A stretch of DNA of 64,000 bases from contig JAPJBO010000074.1 of assembly GCA_030068145.1 (NCBI GenBank), positions 310,001 through 374,000 of the forward strand, given 5' to 3'. Numbering within the stretch: position 1 is the first letter of the stretch; every line of letters begins with the position of its first letter. Of this stretch, positions 22,201-32,456 are shown in pieces. Both the position numbers and the translations under genes were made by a program. This DNA is from Diplonema papillatum (Eukaryota > Euglenozoa > Diplonemea > Diplonemida > Diplonemidae). Below the pieces are notes generated by a model. The model did not search any database, was not told the DNA's origin, and saw nothing but the letters and a program-made list of their open reading frames with translations.

Positions 22201-24127
22201 CAACTTTTCCGCAAACAGGAAATCTCAGGCTGTGCAGTCATCCAAAATCTCAGCACAAATCTCAGATTGTGCGGTTTCCTCGAAAACTGGGGAGATTTTT
22301 GGTCAAATCTGGGATTTTCCCCCTGAAGAAACTTGACTCACACTACCCGCCTCCCAGCCCCAATGGACCACCGGAGACCCTAAAACACCGAACATCCGCA
22401 ATAAACGCTAGAAATTTGTGTTTCGAGTTTGGAAATCTCAGATAGTGCAGTCGTCTGCACAATCTGAGATTTTCTGCCCGCACAATCTGATACCCGCCAG
22501 CCGCAGTCAGTTCGCATGAACACGGATTTCGTGCCCTGATTTCGATGAGTTCTGTTTGCAATGGAAAAAGTGGAGGGGAAATGTTTTCCGGCTACCTGCC
22601 AAAAAAATTGGGCTGGGTATTAAGTCCAATTTTTTTTTTTGGGGGGGCAGTGCATTAACTGCAATAGCTCTAAAAAAATTAGTATGGCGCTTCCGTTTGT
22701 TTGTGCGCACTAGCGGCTTTTCACCTGATTTGGTGAGTTGCTTATAGTACGCTGCCAACTACTAATTTTTAGTACCAACAATGCATTGTTAACACAAAAA
22801 AGACCGGGTCATCGGCCTACTAGTAGGCGGGAACACTGTTTACTAGACACAAAAAAGAAAGCGCCATACCTGCCCCATGCCATGCGTTGCCGCTTTGTGA
22901 GGAGCTCCGCCTTGTTGAGGAGCAACACGAACTTTTTCTTATTCCGGAGCACCGTCTCCTCGGTCGCTTTGCTGCGGAAGGCCAGCGGGTTCCGTGCGTC
23001 GACGATGTACATGACCACGTCGCTGCGCTCGATGACGCGCCACAGCTGCCGCCAGACTTCGGGGTTCTTCTCGTATGGGGTCATGACGACGTTCTCGCGC
23101 TGCTCGAGGGACGCGACCTTCCGCCGCCACGACAGGAACGCTTCGTGCTCACGCGCGTCGACCTCTTCCTTAGTCATGTTCCGGTCCCAAGGCGGTCGCT
23201 GGGGGATGGGGAGGGTCTTGCTGAGTTCGTACCAGCGGTCCCAGTCGTCGTCGAGAACCGGGGTCATCATGTTGTCCTTGAAGACGTGGGTCTGCCCTTG
23301 GACGACGACGCGCACGTCGCGCTCGGCGGTGAAGTCCTTCTCGTTCTGCTCAGCGGTCATCAAAAACTGCCCAAGGTCGTTCGTTTCCCAGACGCTCTGA
23401 AGGTCCGGCACCCCACTCTCGGTCGTGTGCTTACTCCCGGGTTGCGCCTCTGTGTTAGGAGTTACAGTTTGCGTGAGACAACAGGATTCTGAACGCCTCC
23501 GGTAACCTTCGGCAAACGGGGGGTTGCAGGAACAGTCGGTGCTTGGAATTGTGAAACAGAATGGCGGCAACACACAGCGTGCCGGGCGATTGCACCCTTT
23601 ATGCTTTCGTATCCGCAAACGCACGGTCACCAGATGCACGCAATGGCGCATTCAGAACTGGTGCGGTATTCGTCTCAGAGTGAACCCGGCTTGAAACTGG
23701 GGGGTTTTAGAGCAAAAGTTCGCTTGAAACTCCGGGGTTTTAAAGTCTCCAGGTGACTCTCAGTATCCGCAAACGCGCGCTCACCAGAAGATGCACTGGC
23801 GCATTCAGAACGGGTGCAGTTTTCTTCTCAGAGTGAACCCGGCTTGAAACTGAGTGTTTTAAAGTCTCCAAGTGACTCTCGGTAGTCGGATTTGGACAAG
23901 TGGCGTTTTAGACCACCGGCGCCTGTGGACGTGGTTCGGGTGCAGAAATCCCCGTCATCTGCCTGCGGTGGGAGAGTGATGTTGTGCACCGTGGACATAC
24001 TTAGCAGGGCCTTCATCTCCTTCCGCTGGTTTTTCTTCGCATTTTTAACCGTCCGGCCGATGATATCGTCGGCCTTCGGCGCCGCGGTCTTGTGCAGCTT
24101 TTCTTTTCCTCCGGTATGTTTACCCAT
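16261..24127 (-). CDS. LSG1: LSG1, circularly permuted GTPase for 60S subunit export, five exons
   Basis: The exons are 24127-24001, 23449-22870, 21439-20656, 17759-17687 and 17162-16261, giving 821 residues. The family (yeast Lsg1, human LSG1) releases the export adaptor Nmd3 from cytoplasmic 60S subunits. The motifs run in permuted order: N-terminal LQSVWETNDL; WRQLWRVIERSDVV; G4 as NKAE (about 221-224; usually NKxD); G5 SAALA; G1 GYPNVGKSS (about 447-455); G2 in SATPGKTKHFQT; G3 DCPG (about 492-495); then VFPSFASTR, GILPISQLKD and the C-terminal MLTDYVAGKLVY. An acidic stretch of Asp/Glu follows and a basic tail ends the protein. Donors are GTATGT, GTATGG, GTATGC and GTGCGC. Joining exons 4 and 5 restores GILPISQLKDAIMPM, matching the family. 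Exon 1 is the least certain: the N-terminus is poorly conserved, and the frame stays open past the chosen donor for about 57 more codons. Confidence 0.95.
17991..18063. repeat. Left outer array of CGTTATATAACG palindromes
   Basis: Tandem 10-mers TTATATAACG overlap to form the 12-base palindrome CGTTATATAACG. This is the outer part of the left arm of the 17975-20092 element and is followed by degenerate ATAACG words to about 18110. Confidence 0.9.
18112..18485. repeat. Left inner array (TTTCCAGATTTTGGCC units)
   Basis: Imperfect repeats of about 14-28 bp built on TTTCCAGATTTTGGCCATTT; they are the inverse of the units at 19478-19785. Phe-rich open frames here are repeat artefacts. Confidence 0.9.
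18919..19257 (-). CDS. Small basic Lys/Pro/Ser-rich protein inside the TIR element
   Basis: 112 residues from ATG at 19257 to TGA at 18919. The first half is very rich in Lys, Pro, Gln and Ala (MPAKSSPKVQPKPKAQ), followed by a Ser tract, a basic cluster (KARRGRKK) and a more ordered tail with RFIDRIKK and GLAGFYGKR. It looks like a nucleic-acid-binding or nuclear tail protein, but I do not recognise a family. It lies in the unique core of the intron-resident element, on the same strand as LSG1. It could be cargo of the element, a nested host gene, or an alternative exon. No transposase signature is visible. Confidence 0.45.
   Translation of the reverse strand: MPAKSSPKVQPKPKAQPKAQPKTPGTQRKRPRAESTDSNSSSSSASVAKARRGRKKVAETLRVEALSRDLALTGPSVLPVTKPPSKSPEQRFIDRIKKTDPGLAGFYGKRQL
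19478..19785. repeat. Right inner array (GGCCAAAATCTGGAAAA units)
   Basis: Imperfect short repeats on GGCCAAAATCTGGAAAA form the mirror arm of the left inner array. Confidence 0.9.
19807..20083. repeat. Right outer array of CGTTATATAACG palindromes
   Basis: Tandem TTATATAACG and TTATTATAACG words are interrupted at about 19940-20040 by degenerate sequence with a G9 run. This matches the left outer array in inverted sense. Confidence 0.9.
20097..20420. repeat. Dispersed repeat fragments at the end of LSG1 intron 3
   Basis: About 20097-20260 matches the dispersed repeat best seen at 48270-48505 and, inverted, 40123-40335 (phrases CACTAAACCCAGATT and GCTGCAGCACATT). About 20330-20420 matches a second family present inverted at 29455-29560 and 46360-46450 (phrase TCCATTCAACACATGGTTCGG). 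Confidence 0.7.
21440..22869 (-). other. LSG1 intron 2
   Basis: This intron lies between AG|GTATGG (donor at 22869) and CCGCAG|GC (acceptor). A 120-bp segment (about 21690-21790) recurs at about 21812-21910 with the phrase CATCGATCGGTTTGTGTTCTTG. A fragment of the 40123-type repeat ends CTACAAAGCAGGTGCTTATAC near 21575. No gene seen. Confidence 0.7.
23600..23885. repeat. Imperfect 120-160-bp direct repeat in LSG1 intron 1
   Basis: The phrase GAGTGAACCCGGCTTGAAACT with its surroundings (GTATCCGCAAACGC, GGCGCATTCAGAAC) occurs twice, at about 23600-23760 and 23760-23885. The second copy borders the open continuation of exon 1. Confidence 0.7.
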
Positions 24128-25571
24128 TGTGCGAGAGGGGGGCAAAAAGTAGCTCAAGGGAGCAAAAACGGGGCTTCCTTTGCTCCTGTTGCCCTGTTTT
24201 ATGTGTGGAAGGTTTCGAGCATTGTGAACATGAAGCAGGGGGGGGACGCGCGTATTGAACTCGTTGCATTGTTCCTACTTCTGCAATGGGAGGGAAACGA
24301 GCTACATTGGGTGACGCAGAAGCAGCACACGGGGCAGCAGTATTGCAGTAGTGCCGCCATCTCTCTCTTCTTGCGAATTGCGGAGGTTTCCAGGAGCGTG
24401 AAGTTGCACAAATCGAGTTTTGAGTACGTTCATCTCCGGTCCTGTATCTCGTGGCGTAGTGTTTCCGCATTGGCCGGGCTGGACTTCAGTTACTCAGTGT
24501 TCGGAACGACAAACTGCATAAAAAAGACTGTCGATGCATCGTCTTCAAAATCTGGCTCGGTTCTGCCGGCGCAACGTCTTGTATATGGGGGTAGTTTGGA
24601 CGTGATGGATCTGCTGGTTTATATATTCGTCCCTGCTTTCGGGGAACGCAACTCATTTGGCGTATCAGGTCGCTGAGGACCGCAAACCTCTAGGCTATAG
24701 TGCGTTGCTCAGGGTAGTCGAAGGCCTGACAATCACACTAATGCAACAAATTTACCTCTAGGCTGCTGGAACATACACCACTGCCTTCAGGGTGCCTGTG
24801 CACCAAAAATAGCCACAACACTGGTCTTCTCGCGCGGCAGATCACCGCTGCTGCTGGGAAAGCACAAAAAAGACGAGAGGGTGTGTGTGGGTGAGGAGGA
24901 GAGAGTCGCGTTCTTCGGTCGCGGCGATCGAGCGGTTGGAGTTCTTTATGTTCTTCTACTTGTCCTCCCCCCTCCCCGGAATTGATGTCTGCGATGGGGC
25001 GCAGCGATGGGGGATCGGGTTCTCTATGTATGCTAGACGTTGCGTACACACCGGCGAAACGGCCGAAGCGCGCAAGCGGTATCCACTTGCCTGTTTCGCA
25101 ATCTTGATGCGCACGGAGTGCGCAGCTCGTTGCACCCCCATCATTGCCCAGTCTTTCGTGGGTGCTGAGCCGGCACGGTACACGTGCCGTTTTCATCTGC
25201 AAACTTCCAGGCGAAAAGGTGCGGAATCTTGTCCGCCAAAACAATCGACATCCGGACCGCGTGCTTGAGGAAGGAGCGGCGGTACTCGATAGCTAGGCGC
25301 ACGACGCTACCTCCCCCTCGTGGATGTTGCGCTTCAGCACAGTTACTTTCTTTGAGATTTCGCGCACTCAGCAGTTTTCCTACATAGCGGATTGTACAAA
25401 GAAAAACGACGTTCGTCCCAACCAAAGTCAGAACTGCTCCTGTGTATCATTTCTCAGTGAGCAATCCAGAAGTTTCGGAGAGGACGGGTCGCATGTCGCT
25501 CTAGGTAATCCCAGCTGAGATGAGTATCACAGGTGTGGGGTTTCGTCGAGTTTTGAGCGTGATGGTAACAA
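24128..25571. other. Spacer between NUP93 and LSG1
   Basis: Upstream of LSG1 I see no recognisable promoter element and no supportable gene. The open frames have ordinary spacer composition. Confidence 0.5.
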
Positions 25572-26103
25572 CCGAATCGCCGCAGCATGGAGCAAACTCG
25601 CAGCAGCCGCCACAGGAGGCGGCGGAATGCCGGGAGACTGAAAGGCGGTTTACCGAGCCAGCTGCGAAAACAGCGCGCGGGCGTCGGCGATGCGCCCGGA
25701 CGTTTCCGCGGACTGCGGGGCCTCCAGCTGGGAGACATACAGGACGAGCGAGTTTGCGGTGGTCACCCACGGCCCCGAGAACGTGGCCGACCCCCCGGAC
25801 CAGCTCAGCGAGGGCGAAGGAGGCGGCGATGGGCAGGACGCGGCGGCCGTCGTGTTCGCGGTCGCACCTCCTCGCACACGGGGAAGAGGCCCATCTCTGC
25901 CCGGGGACCTCGTACGCCAGCTCAAGAGGGCCATCACGTGCAGCTGCTTGAAGGCAATCACGTCTGCGACCGAGCCGGTAAACCTCTCGAGATGGGGCCA
26001 AGCGGCCGACGAGGCTTGCAGCGTTTCATGCTTCGTTCGCGCATTGGGTGGACGAGCGCAGTCAGCCTTGCAGACAGATACTTCGCCAGGTTCCGGACGG
26101 CGC
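25572..26103 (-). pseudogene. Partial tandem copy of the NUP93 3' end
   Basis: This stretch repeats the last exon of NUP93 (26104 to about 26730) with several internal deletions, including loss of the LVVDLQKMGLFP segment. It begins mid-exon and ends at a copy of the stop. The boundary phrase GCCGCCACAGGAGGCGGC occurs at the end of each copy. Deletions break the frame, so it is not translatable as NUP93. Confidence 0.88.
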
Positions 26104-26180
26104 GAATCGCCGCAGCATGGAGCAACCTCGCAGCAGCCGCCACAGGAGGCGGCTGAATGCCCGGGAGACTGAAAGGCGGT

Positions 26181-29100
26181 CTACCGAGCCAGCTGCGAGA
26201 GCAGCGCGCGGGCGTCGGCGATGCGCCCGGACGTTTCCGCGGACTGCGGGGCCTCCAGCTGGGAGACGTACAGGACGAGCGAGTTTGCGGTGGTCACCCA
26301 CGGCCCCGAGAACGTGGCGGGCCCCCGGACCAGCTCAGCGAGGTGCGCGACGGCGAAGGAGGCGGCGATGGGCAGGACGCGGCGGATGGTGGCGGCGTCG
26401 GCCGTCGTGTTCGCGGTCGCCGCGCACCGGGGCACCTCCTCCTCGCACGCGGGGAAGAGGCCCATCTTCTGCAGGTCGACCACAAGCCCGGGGACCTCGT
26501 ACCCGCGCGACCGCTTCAGGCTCCAGCTCAGGAGGGCCATCACGTGCAGCTGCTTGAAGGCAATCACGTCTGCGACCGAGCCGGTAAACCTCTCGAGATG
26601 GGGCCAAGCGGCCGACGAGGCTTGCAGCGTTTCGTGCTTCGGCACGTTGGGGGCGACGCTGACGTCGAGCTCGTGGACGAGCGCAGTCAGCCGCGCGGAC
26701 AGGTACTTCGCCAGGTTCCGGACGACGCGGATCGGGTCGCTCGCCGTGTGGACGGCGAGCAGCATCATCTCGGTCACCAGCAGCACGCTGCCGCGCGCCT
26801 TCAGCGACGCTGCCACCGCGGCGTACACCCCGCTTCTCTCGCTGGCCGCCGGGTACAGCTGCGTGATCGGACCTTCGAAAACCTGGGGGGTGCGCGTGTT
26901 GTTGAAGGAAACAAGACAAGGGGCTCGATTGATTTGAGCGCGACGGCTTGCGATTCCCGCATATTCAGAGTCAGGGTGGCCTTCGTCAACTCGGGTTTGT
27001 GTGAGGCAACTGAGTAATGTGGGGGTTGGGATGTTGTTTCTTTGGTGGACCGGTTCCACACTTACTGACTGTCCAAGTTTGGGACATAAGGTGTCGGTCG
27101 TAAATGGCTACAAATGCCACAGGCACGGGGAGATGTGCGTTTGAAACACATAGAACACGCATACCTCACCAGCTGGGCCGATGCGCCCGAGCAAAGCATG
27201 GCAAGAGTCCTCCTTGTCAGCCAAGGCAATTACTACCTGTGAGTTTTTTTTTTTTTTGCGATAACCAGGAGCCTCCTTACAGCAAAAAAAAAGGTGACGC
27301 TTCGAGCAGCGGTTTACGCTGAACGCAAACAGGGTCGAATCGCAAAGCCAACAACAACGTCATCATCATCAAAGTATGGAGCACGATGAAGAAGCACCGC
27401 TCTGATTCTGCACGCCCTATCGCGTTTGTGATACTTCCAAGGGAACGGCCAGGGTGCACCTGGACTGTGGGTGCGGGACTACGGAGACGTTTCCATTTCC
27501 GTTTTGAAAAGCCCGGATAGAACCGCGTTTACTTGCCATCATGTAGGGCGAGGATGGCCTCCTCACGTCCTTTTCATTGGATCCAACCGACGAGGGGCTG
27601 TAGGCTATAGGCTATAGGCTATAGGCTATGGGCTATAGGCTATAGGCCATAGGCCATAGGCTATAGGCTATAGGCTATAGGCTATAGGCTATAGGGTTCG
27701 TTCGACGATGGTATGGGGATGAAGGTAGCGCATACCGAGTCGGTGAACGGCAGGATTCCGAGGTAGATCACGACAACGTCTGGTTGGTACGGCAACAGCT
27801 TGTACAAGTATTCGTGCAGGACACGGTAGACCCTCTGCTGGATGGCCGGGTCTTCGATGCACTTGTTGAAGACGAGCAGCAGCGCCATGTGCATGCCCTC
27901 CAGAGCATACGGGGACAGGGACTCCATGATGGTCGGCGGCACCAGCGCGGTGACCGCCCGCTGCGGAGCGACGGACCAGAGCATCGCTTTGCAGTAGAGG
28001 AACACGTCCGAAAAAGTCGAAACCGGCGCGTTTTGCACCATTTTCTGGTAGACCGCGAGCCGATAGGCCTCGTTCCCGGTGTGCGAGTCGGACACAGCGA
28101 GCGCCAGATGCAGCCAGATCTTGTCTTGCCCGTACTGAAACACGTAGCGCCGACCTGGGGTTCGTAAAACAGGAAGTTAGGATCACGTACGAAAGACAAG
28201 CGCTTCGTTTTGTGCGTATGAATACCAGCTCTCTCCACACCCAGCCGATAATACTATGAAAAGCTGACTGTCCGCACACTGCTTCTTTCATTCCTAAACA
28301 GTCTTGTGGGTTGCCAACATTGTGCACGTACTGTGCAGGCTAAAATGACGTGGGCGGCGTCGTTGGTAACCTGCTAATGCAACAGAGGGAATCCGAATGG
28401 GAAAGCGATCAACCAGTAGAAAGGGGGGTGACGCGTGCGCGTCGCCGACCCCAGTTCGGGAAAAGGAGTCATGCCCAATATAGGAAAGGGTGGAAGCCTC
28501 AGCGCTCCAGGAGGACGGAAGGATCACTACCTCTCCTGATGACGGTCAACCGCGCATGAAATGAAATCGAAGACTGGCAAACGGAGACTAGGGGCGGAAA
28601 TAAATACCGATCTGCTCCAACAGCTTCGCTTGATCTCTGCACGTGGTCCTGCGGGAGAGGATGAGAATGACCGCGCACCGAAACGGGTTCTGCTCGAAGT
28701 CGACGTCAGTGAGCTCGGACGCAAGCTTCTGGGCGGTGGGCGATGCGCCCGTGCGCTCAACCAAGCGTTTGGTGGTGAGCTCGAAGGTGTACGGAGGCCA
28801 AACGTCAGGCAGCTCACGCCCTAGGCCCATTAGCTGGGACGCGAGGGACTCCGGGTGGTTGGCCCATGGTCCCAATATGGACCGGCCGACTTGCACCATG
28901 TGCTCGGCGCACTCTTCGATCAACCCGGCGCGCAAGCAAAGGTAGGCATGAACCCACACCGGCCGCTCGTGGTGACCCATTCGGTTCGGATCGCGGTGTT
29001 GCATGTTGTTTGCCGATGCAGCAATCACATCGACAGCACCGACCGTGTCCCGGCCGTCTAAATCGTCGTTTCGCTTTGCCTTGTCCGACATCCCGTCTGC

Positions 29101-30839
29101 CATCGCCTCCTCTTCGAGCGACTCTCTATACTCTTTTTCGAGGTACAGTCGCGTGCAGTCTGCCATAGCTTGCGATCTGTGTGATGGGTGCCAGCTTAGT
29201 TCTCGCGTTCAGTACAAGACTTTAGACCATCACTACAGGTCTTTTTCACCGCGGTGTGCGCACTTCGTTCTTCGTCTCGACTTCGCTCGTGAACGCAGAC
29301 AAGTCCACGGGGGAAAGTCTTAGCTTAATTTTTAGGCACGACACTGCCGTTCTTAGTTGTCGACAACTTGCTTTGTGTTGAGGTGTCATTCGGATGTAAG
29401 TCTAAAGCCACCCACGTCAAATTTTTACACAAGCACCAGCTTGGAAGGAAATGCTCGACAAAAGCTGCCAGGCAAAGAATCGAAGGGATCCCAAGTGCTG
29501 TAACTGACCGAACCACGTGTTGAACGGACGTGAGGGATGTCAGTGCAAACGGCAAACTTCGACTGCCAAGTGCACCGGAAAGCTGAACACGAAAGTAGAA
29601 GAGAGAGAAAGTGCCTTCGGGCGGCACAGGCATGTTCAAATACTATGAGCCGGTCCACCTCTATCCTCTAGAACCGCATCGAATTGCCTGCTGCTGTCTA
29701 TCAGGCGGTGGACCGGCTCAGTTTAGGAGGGGTCTATCTCTACACGATACGACACACAAACACAACAGGTCAAAGTCCTGAGAAAACAACACACGGTGGT
29801 GTACGCGAAAAAGCTTGAGTTCTGTAAATTGCAAGTGTCACGCAAGGGAGGGATGAGGCGCATACCGCGTCACGCCCTCGGCTCGCATTTTGGTGGCGCC
29901 TTCCAGCACGGGGATGAGAGCGTCCCACAACGACAGGATCGGGGCGCAGTCGTCCCTCGGCCCGTGCGGCCCGTTAACGGACGCGCTCTTGAAGTTGTCG
30001 ATCGCCTCCGCCCACGTGGCGACGCCGCTGCGCCACGCGAGGACGCACTTGCAGAAGTCCTCGGCCCGCCACTCCACCTTCGCCACGCTGTCGGTGCCCA
30101 GCCTCGTCTCGTTACCCCAGTGCGATTGCGGACCGTTCCCCAAAGCACCCGAAGTCAGCTGGAGGCCCCTGTGCTGGTACCGCATCTCATTCCGCAGCTT
30201 GCTCACCTCCGAGAGCCGCGATGTCGCCACGGTTAAGTCGACGTGATCGTGATACCAGTGCAGCCGTTTGCTTGCTTCCGCGCTCCCCAGCGTCGCCTTG
30301 TCGAGGCTGCTGTTGAGGAGGAGGGAATGCCGATACATCGCAATTGTATCAACCGTGGCATCGAGAGGCAACCCGAGGCCTTCGTCCTCGTCCGCGTCCG
30401 GGGACGTGAGCTGCTCGTGAAGCACCATGTACGAGTTTAGCAGCTCCTGCTGGTCTCGTTCCAATGCTTGCATGCTTCGCACGGCTGCCTCTTCGCTCCG
30501 TTTGTGCCGTGGATCAACGCGGGCAGGAACCGACCCTGGGCGCATGCCTGTGTGTTGCTATGACTCGTAAGGCGTGCCGTGGAAGGCTTTACTAAGGATG
30601 TACACGAATGATAGTCTGCGGCTGTGTCTCCGTGACCTAAGTCCTTCGCCGGCGGAGCCAGTGTACCGTCTGAACACGACAGAGAGGAACATACCCGCGA
30701 GCCGTTCTAGACTGTCCAGTTTGCTCGCCTGAGCGCCCAGTGTCGGGACGGGCATCAGAACTCCGAAGCCATCACTTGTGGGGAGCTTCAGCGCTTCCGT
30801 TTCCAGCTGCTCCGCTAAGCGTAATGACTCATCGTCCAT
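26181..30839 (-). CDS. NUP93: NUP93/Nic96, nuclear-pore inner-ring scaffold protein, five exons
   Basis: The exons are 30839-30695, 30547-29866, 29176-28608, 28154-27736 and 26882-26181, giving 838 residues (human NUP93 has 819). Nup93/Nic96 is the alpha-solenoid linker of the inner ring of the nuclear pore, binding the Nup205, Nup188 and Nup62 complexes. The start is MDDESLRLAEQLETEA, which fits the short N-terminal helix of the family. Diagnostic phrases include RLYLEKEYRESL, HERPVWVHAYLCLRAGLIEE (family HPVW..IYYC.R.GD), NPFRCAVILILSRR (family DPYKRAVY.IIG), IWLHLALAV, VFLYCKAMLWS and DLQKMGLFP. Donors are GTATGT, GTATGC, GTATTT and GTATGC; acceptors are ACACAG, ACACAG, CCCCAG and CCCCAG; phases join cleanly. 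A decayed copy of the 3' end follows. Identity rests on residue patterns read by eye, not on an alignment. Confidence 0.88.
27598..27695. repeat. TAGGCTA heptamer array in NUP93 intron 4
   Basis: About 14 copies of the 7-mer TAGGCTA, with TAGGCCA and TGGGCTA variants, start about 40 bp inside the intron from the donor at 27735. Confidence 0.9.
29455..29815. repeat. Dispersed repeats and a hairpin MITE in NUP93 intron 2
   Basis: About 29455-29560 and 29735-29815 match 46360-46540 (phrases CGAACCACGTGTTGAACGGACG and CAACAGGTCAAAGTCCTGAG). Between them sits a 76-bp hairpin repeat (29645-29720) with ends TGAGCCGGTCC and GGACCGGCTCA, apparently inserted into the older repeat. Confidence 0.75.
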
Positions 30840-31879
30840 GATGTGGCGGCAGCCTTGCCAGCCGCGGAGCTGGTTTGCGCGCTGGCCACTATGTGGATCC
30901 CCGCCCCGGTTTCCTCTTTGACTGACATGCGTGGTGGTTTGGGTTCGACCATTGACTTGCGCACATGTGCACGGCCCCCTTGCAGAACTGGAAACTTCGC
31001 GTGGCCCTCGGATCACATTACCTATTGTCTCTGTCTGCATCCAGCGACCAGGCGCCTTGGTCTGCGGCAGCAGCGACCGGCCCTGTGGTGAAAACCGTGT
31101 GCAACAGAGCTTGTTCTGCTGCTTGCACGGGTAACGCCTTCGGTGTTCAAACAAGCGTTGTCTGGAAATTCCGGTACGTAATTCGGTCGAGGGCCGTATG
31201 TTTGGGCCTTCGCGTGGCTTTGCTGGCCACTACCGCTTTCAGATACGGTTTCCGCTACCCAATGCCCTTCGTTTACCGCTTTGGCGACCGTTGATCATCC
31301 GAGAGCACACCCAGTGACAGGATGCGTTGTCTGGAGCCATCAAACTCTGCACGGGTCTTGTGGTCCGGCACGGCTTTGTGTGGTGCGGCTGAAGAAAGGG
31401 CTTGAGTTATTTTCTTAGCTTTAGAACTGAAGTTCAAGAGGGCAGGCACACGCCGCCTGCCGGTGGCTGGCAAGGACGCGCGCAAAGCAGGGGACAAAAG
31501 ACAAAAAGAGGCGGAGACACGCGGGGTGCTAACGGAAGTTAGACCAAACGTTTCCGGGGCGGGGAACATTTCCGGTTCCGGTATCGGGTCTTGCACGGTC
31601 ATCGTCGAAATACCGGTCACGAGTGGACAGGCTAATATCCTCTCTGGGGTGTTTGTTGGTTGTGTGCAATGTCCTCGTGTGCAGCCGTTCTTCCGGAAAT
31701 GTTCCCCTCAGTGCAACAGTACTACTACAGAAAAAGAAATGCAGCGAGGGCAACCAGACGGAACTACACGGGCCAAAAATGGCACACACCCGGGTTACTG
31801 CCCGTTAGTGGCAGGCACGGCTGTGTTGCCGGATGCACAAAGACCTTGAGCTTCCACTCAGTAGGATAGACCTACGGAA
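30840..31879. other. Spacer upstream of NUP93
   Basis: No supportable gene and no promoter motif that I recognise. The 5' flank of NUP93 is GC-rich without a TATA-like box. Confidence 0.5.
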
Positions 31880-32456
31880 TCGCTGAGCGATGCTATCGGG
31901 TCTGCAATCTGCCGGGAAGCAGATCGACACATTGGATTGGAGGAGGCTGCCGGAAGCCTTGGTCTCCAGGCGTCCGGCTGGGACGCCATCATAAAACCTG
32001 CGCACTAGTTTGCCCGAAACGGCATGGCAATCAGGTATTGCCCGGTCCCCGGCAGGTACGTATAGGCAACCCCTGACAGCAGATTTCCGGAGACGGACTA
32101 ATAACACAAGAATTTCAATTTCTGCCCAGCGCGAGGGACCGTCCTGCGGCTTGCCTGCGTAAGAACTGCGTAGGTTCACACACGACGGCGTCTGTGAGAG
32201 GAGCGACCCCGATCAACCGCTGAAAGGGCTCTGCGTCGACGCCGGCTTGCTCCTGCGGCGCACTCGGGCACCTCGATGAACTTGTACACAGGCTTCTAGG
32301 CACGCCGTAGCCCCACCACCGCCACCTTTTTAAATGCCGTCCGTTGCGATCTCGTCGTCAAGCGACGCTTTCGCAAATTCTGCAAGCATCAGCCGGAACA
32401 GGGAGGGTGTGCTACCGGCAGCAGACTCCCGTGTGTACCCTGACGCGCCATTCTAC
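31880..32456 (-). pseudogene. Decayed tandem copy of the 3' end of the coiled-coil gene
   Basis: Blocks of this stretch match the last part of the coiled-coil gene in scrambled or repeated order. About 31895-31980 resembles 32560-32660, about 32100-32215 resembles 32457-32555 (phrase CTGCCCAGCGCGAGGGACC versus TTGCGCCCAGCGCGAGGGAC), and about 32200-32400 resembles 32820-33010. Divergence is much higher than in the NUP93 copy and the frame is destroyed. Confidence 0.75.

Noticed and set aside
23828..24000. Continuation of LSG1 exon 1 as a separate 100-codon gene
   Set aside because: The first 42 codons fit the basic LSG1 N-terminus and end at a GTATGT donor in the right phase; the continuation shares a repeat with the intron and shows no conserved motif. 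A separate small gene is not fully excluded.
27598..27695. Interstitial telomere
   Set aside because: TAGGCTA is not a known telomere unit (TTAGGG or TTTAGGG types) and the array is short, intronic and degenerate.
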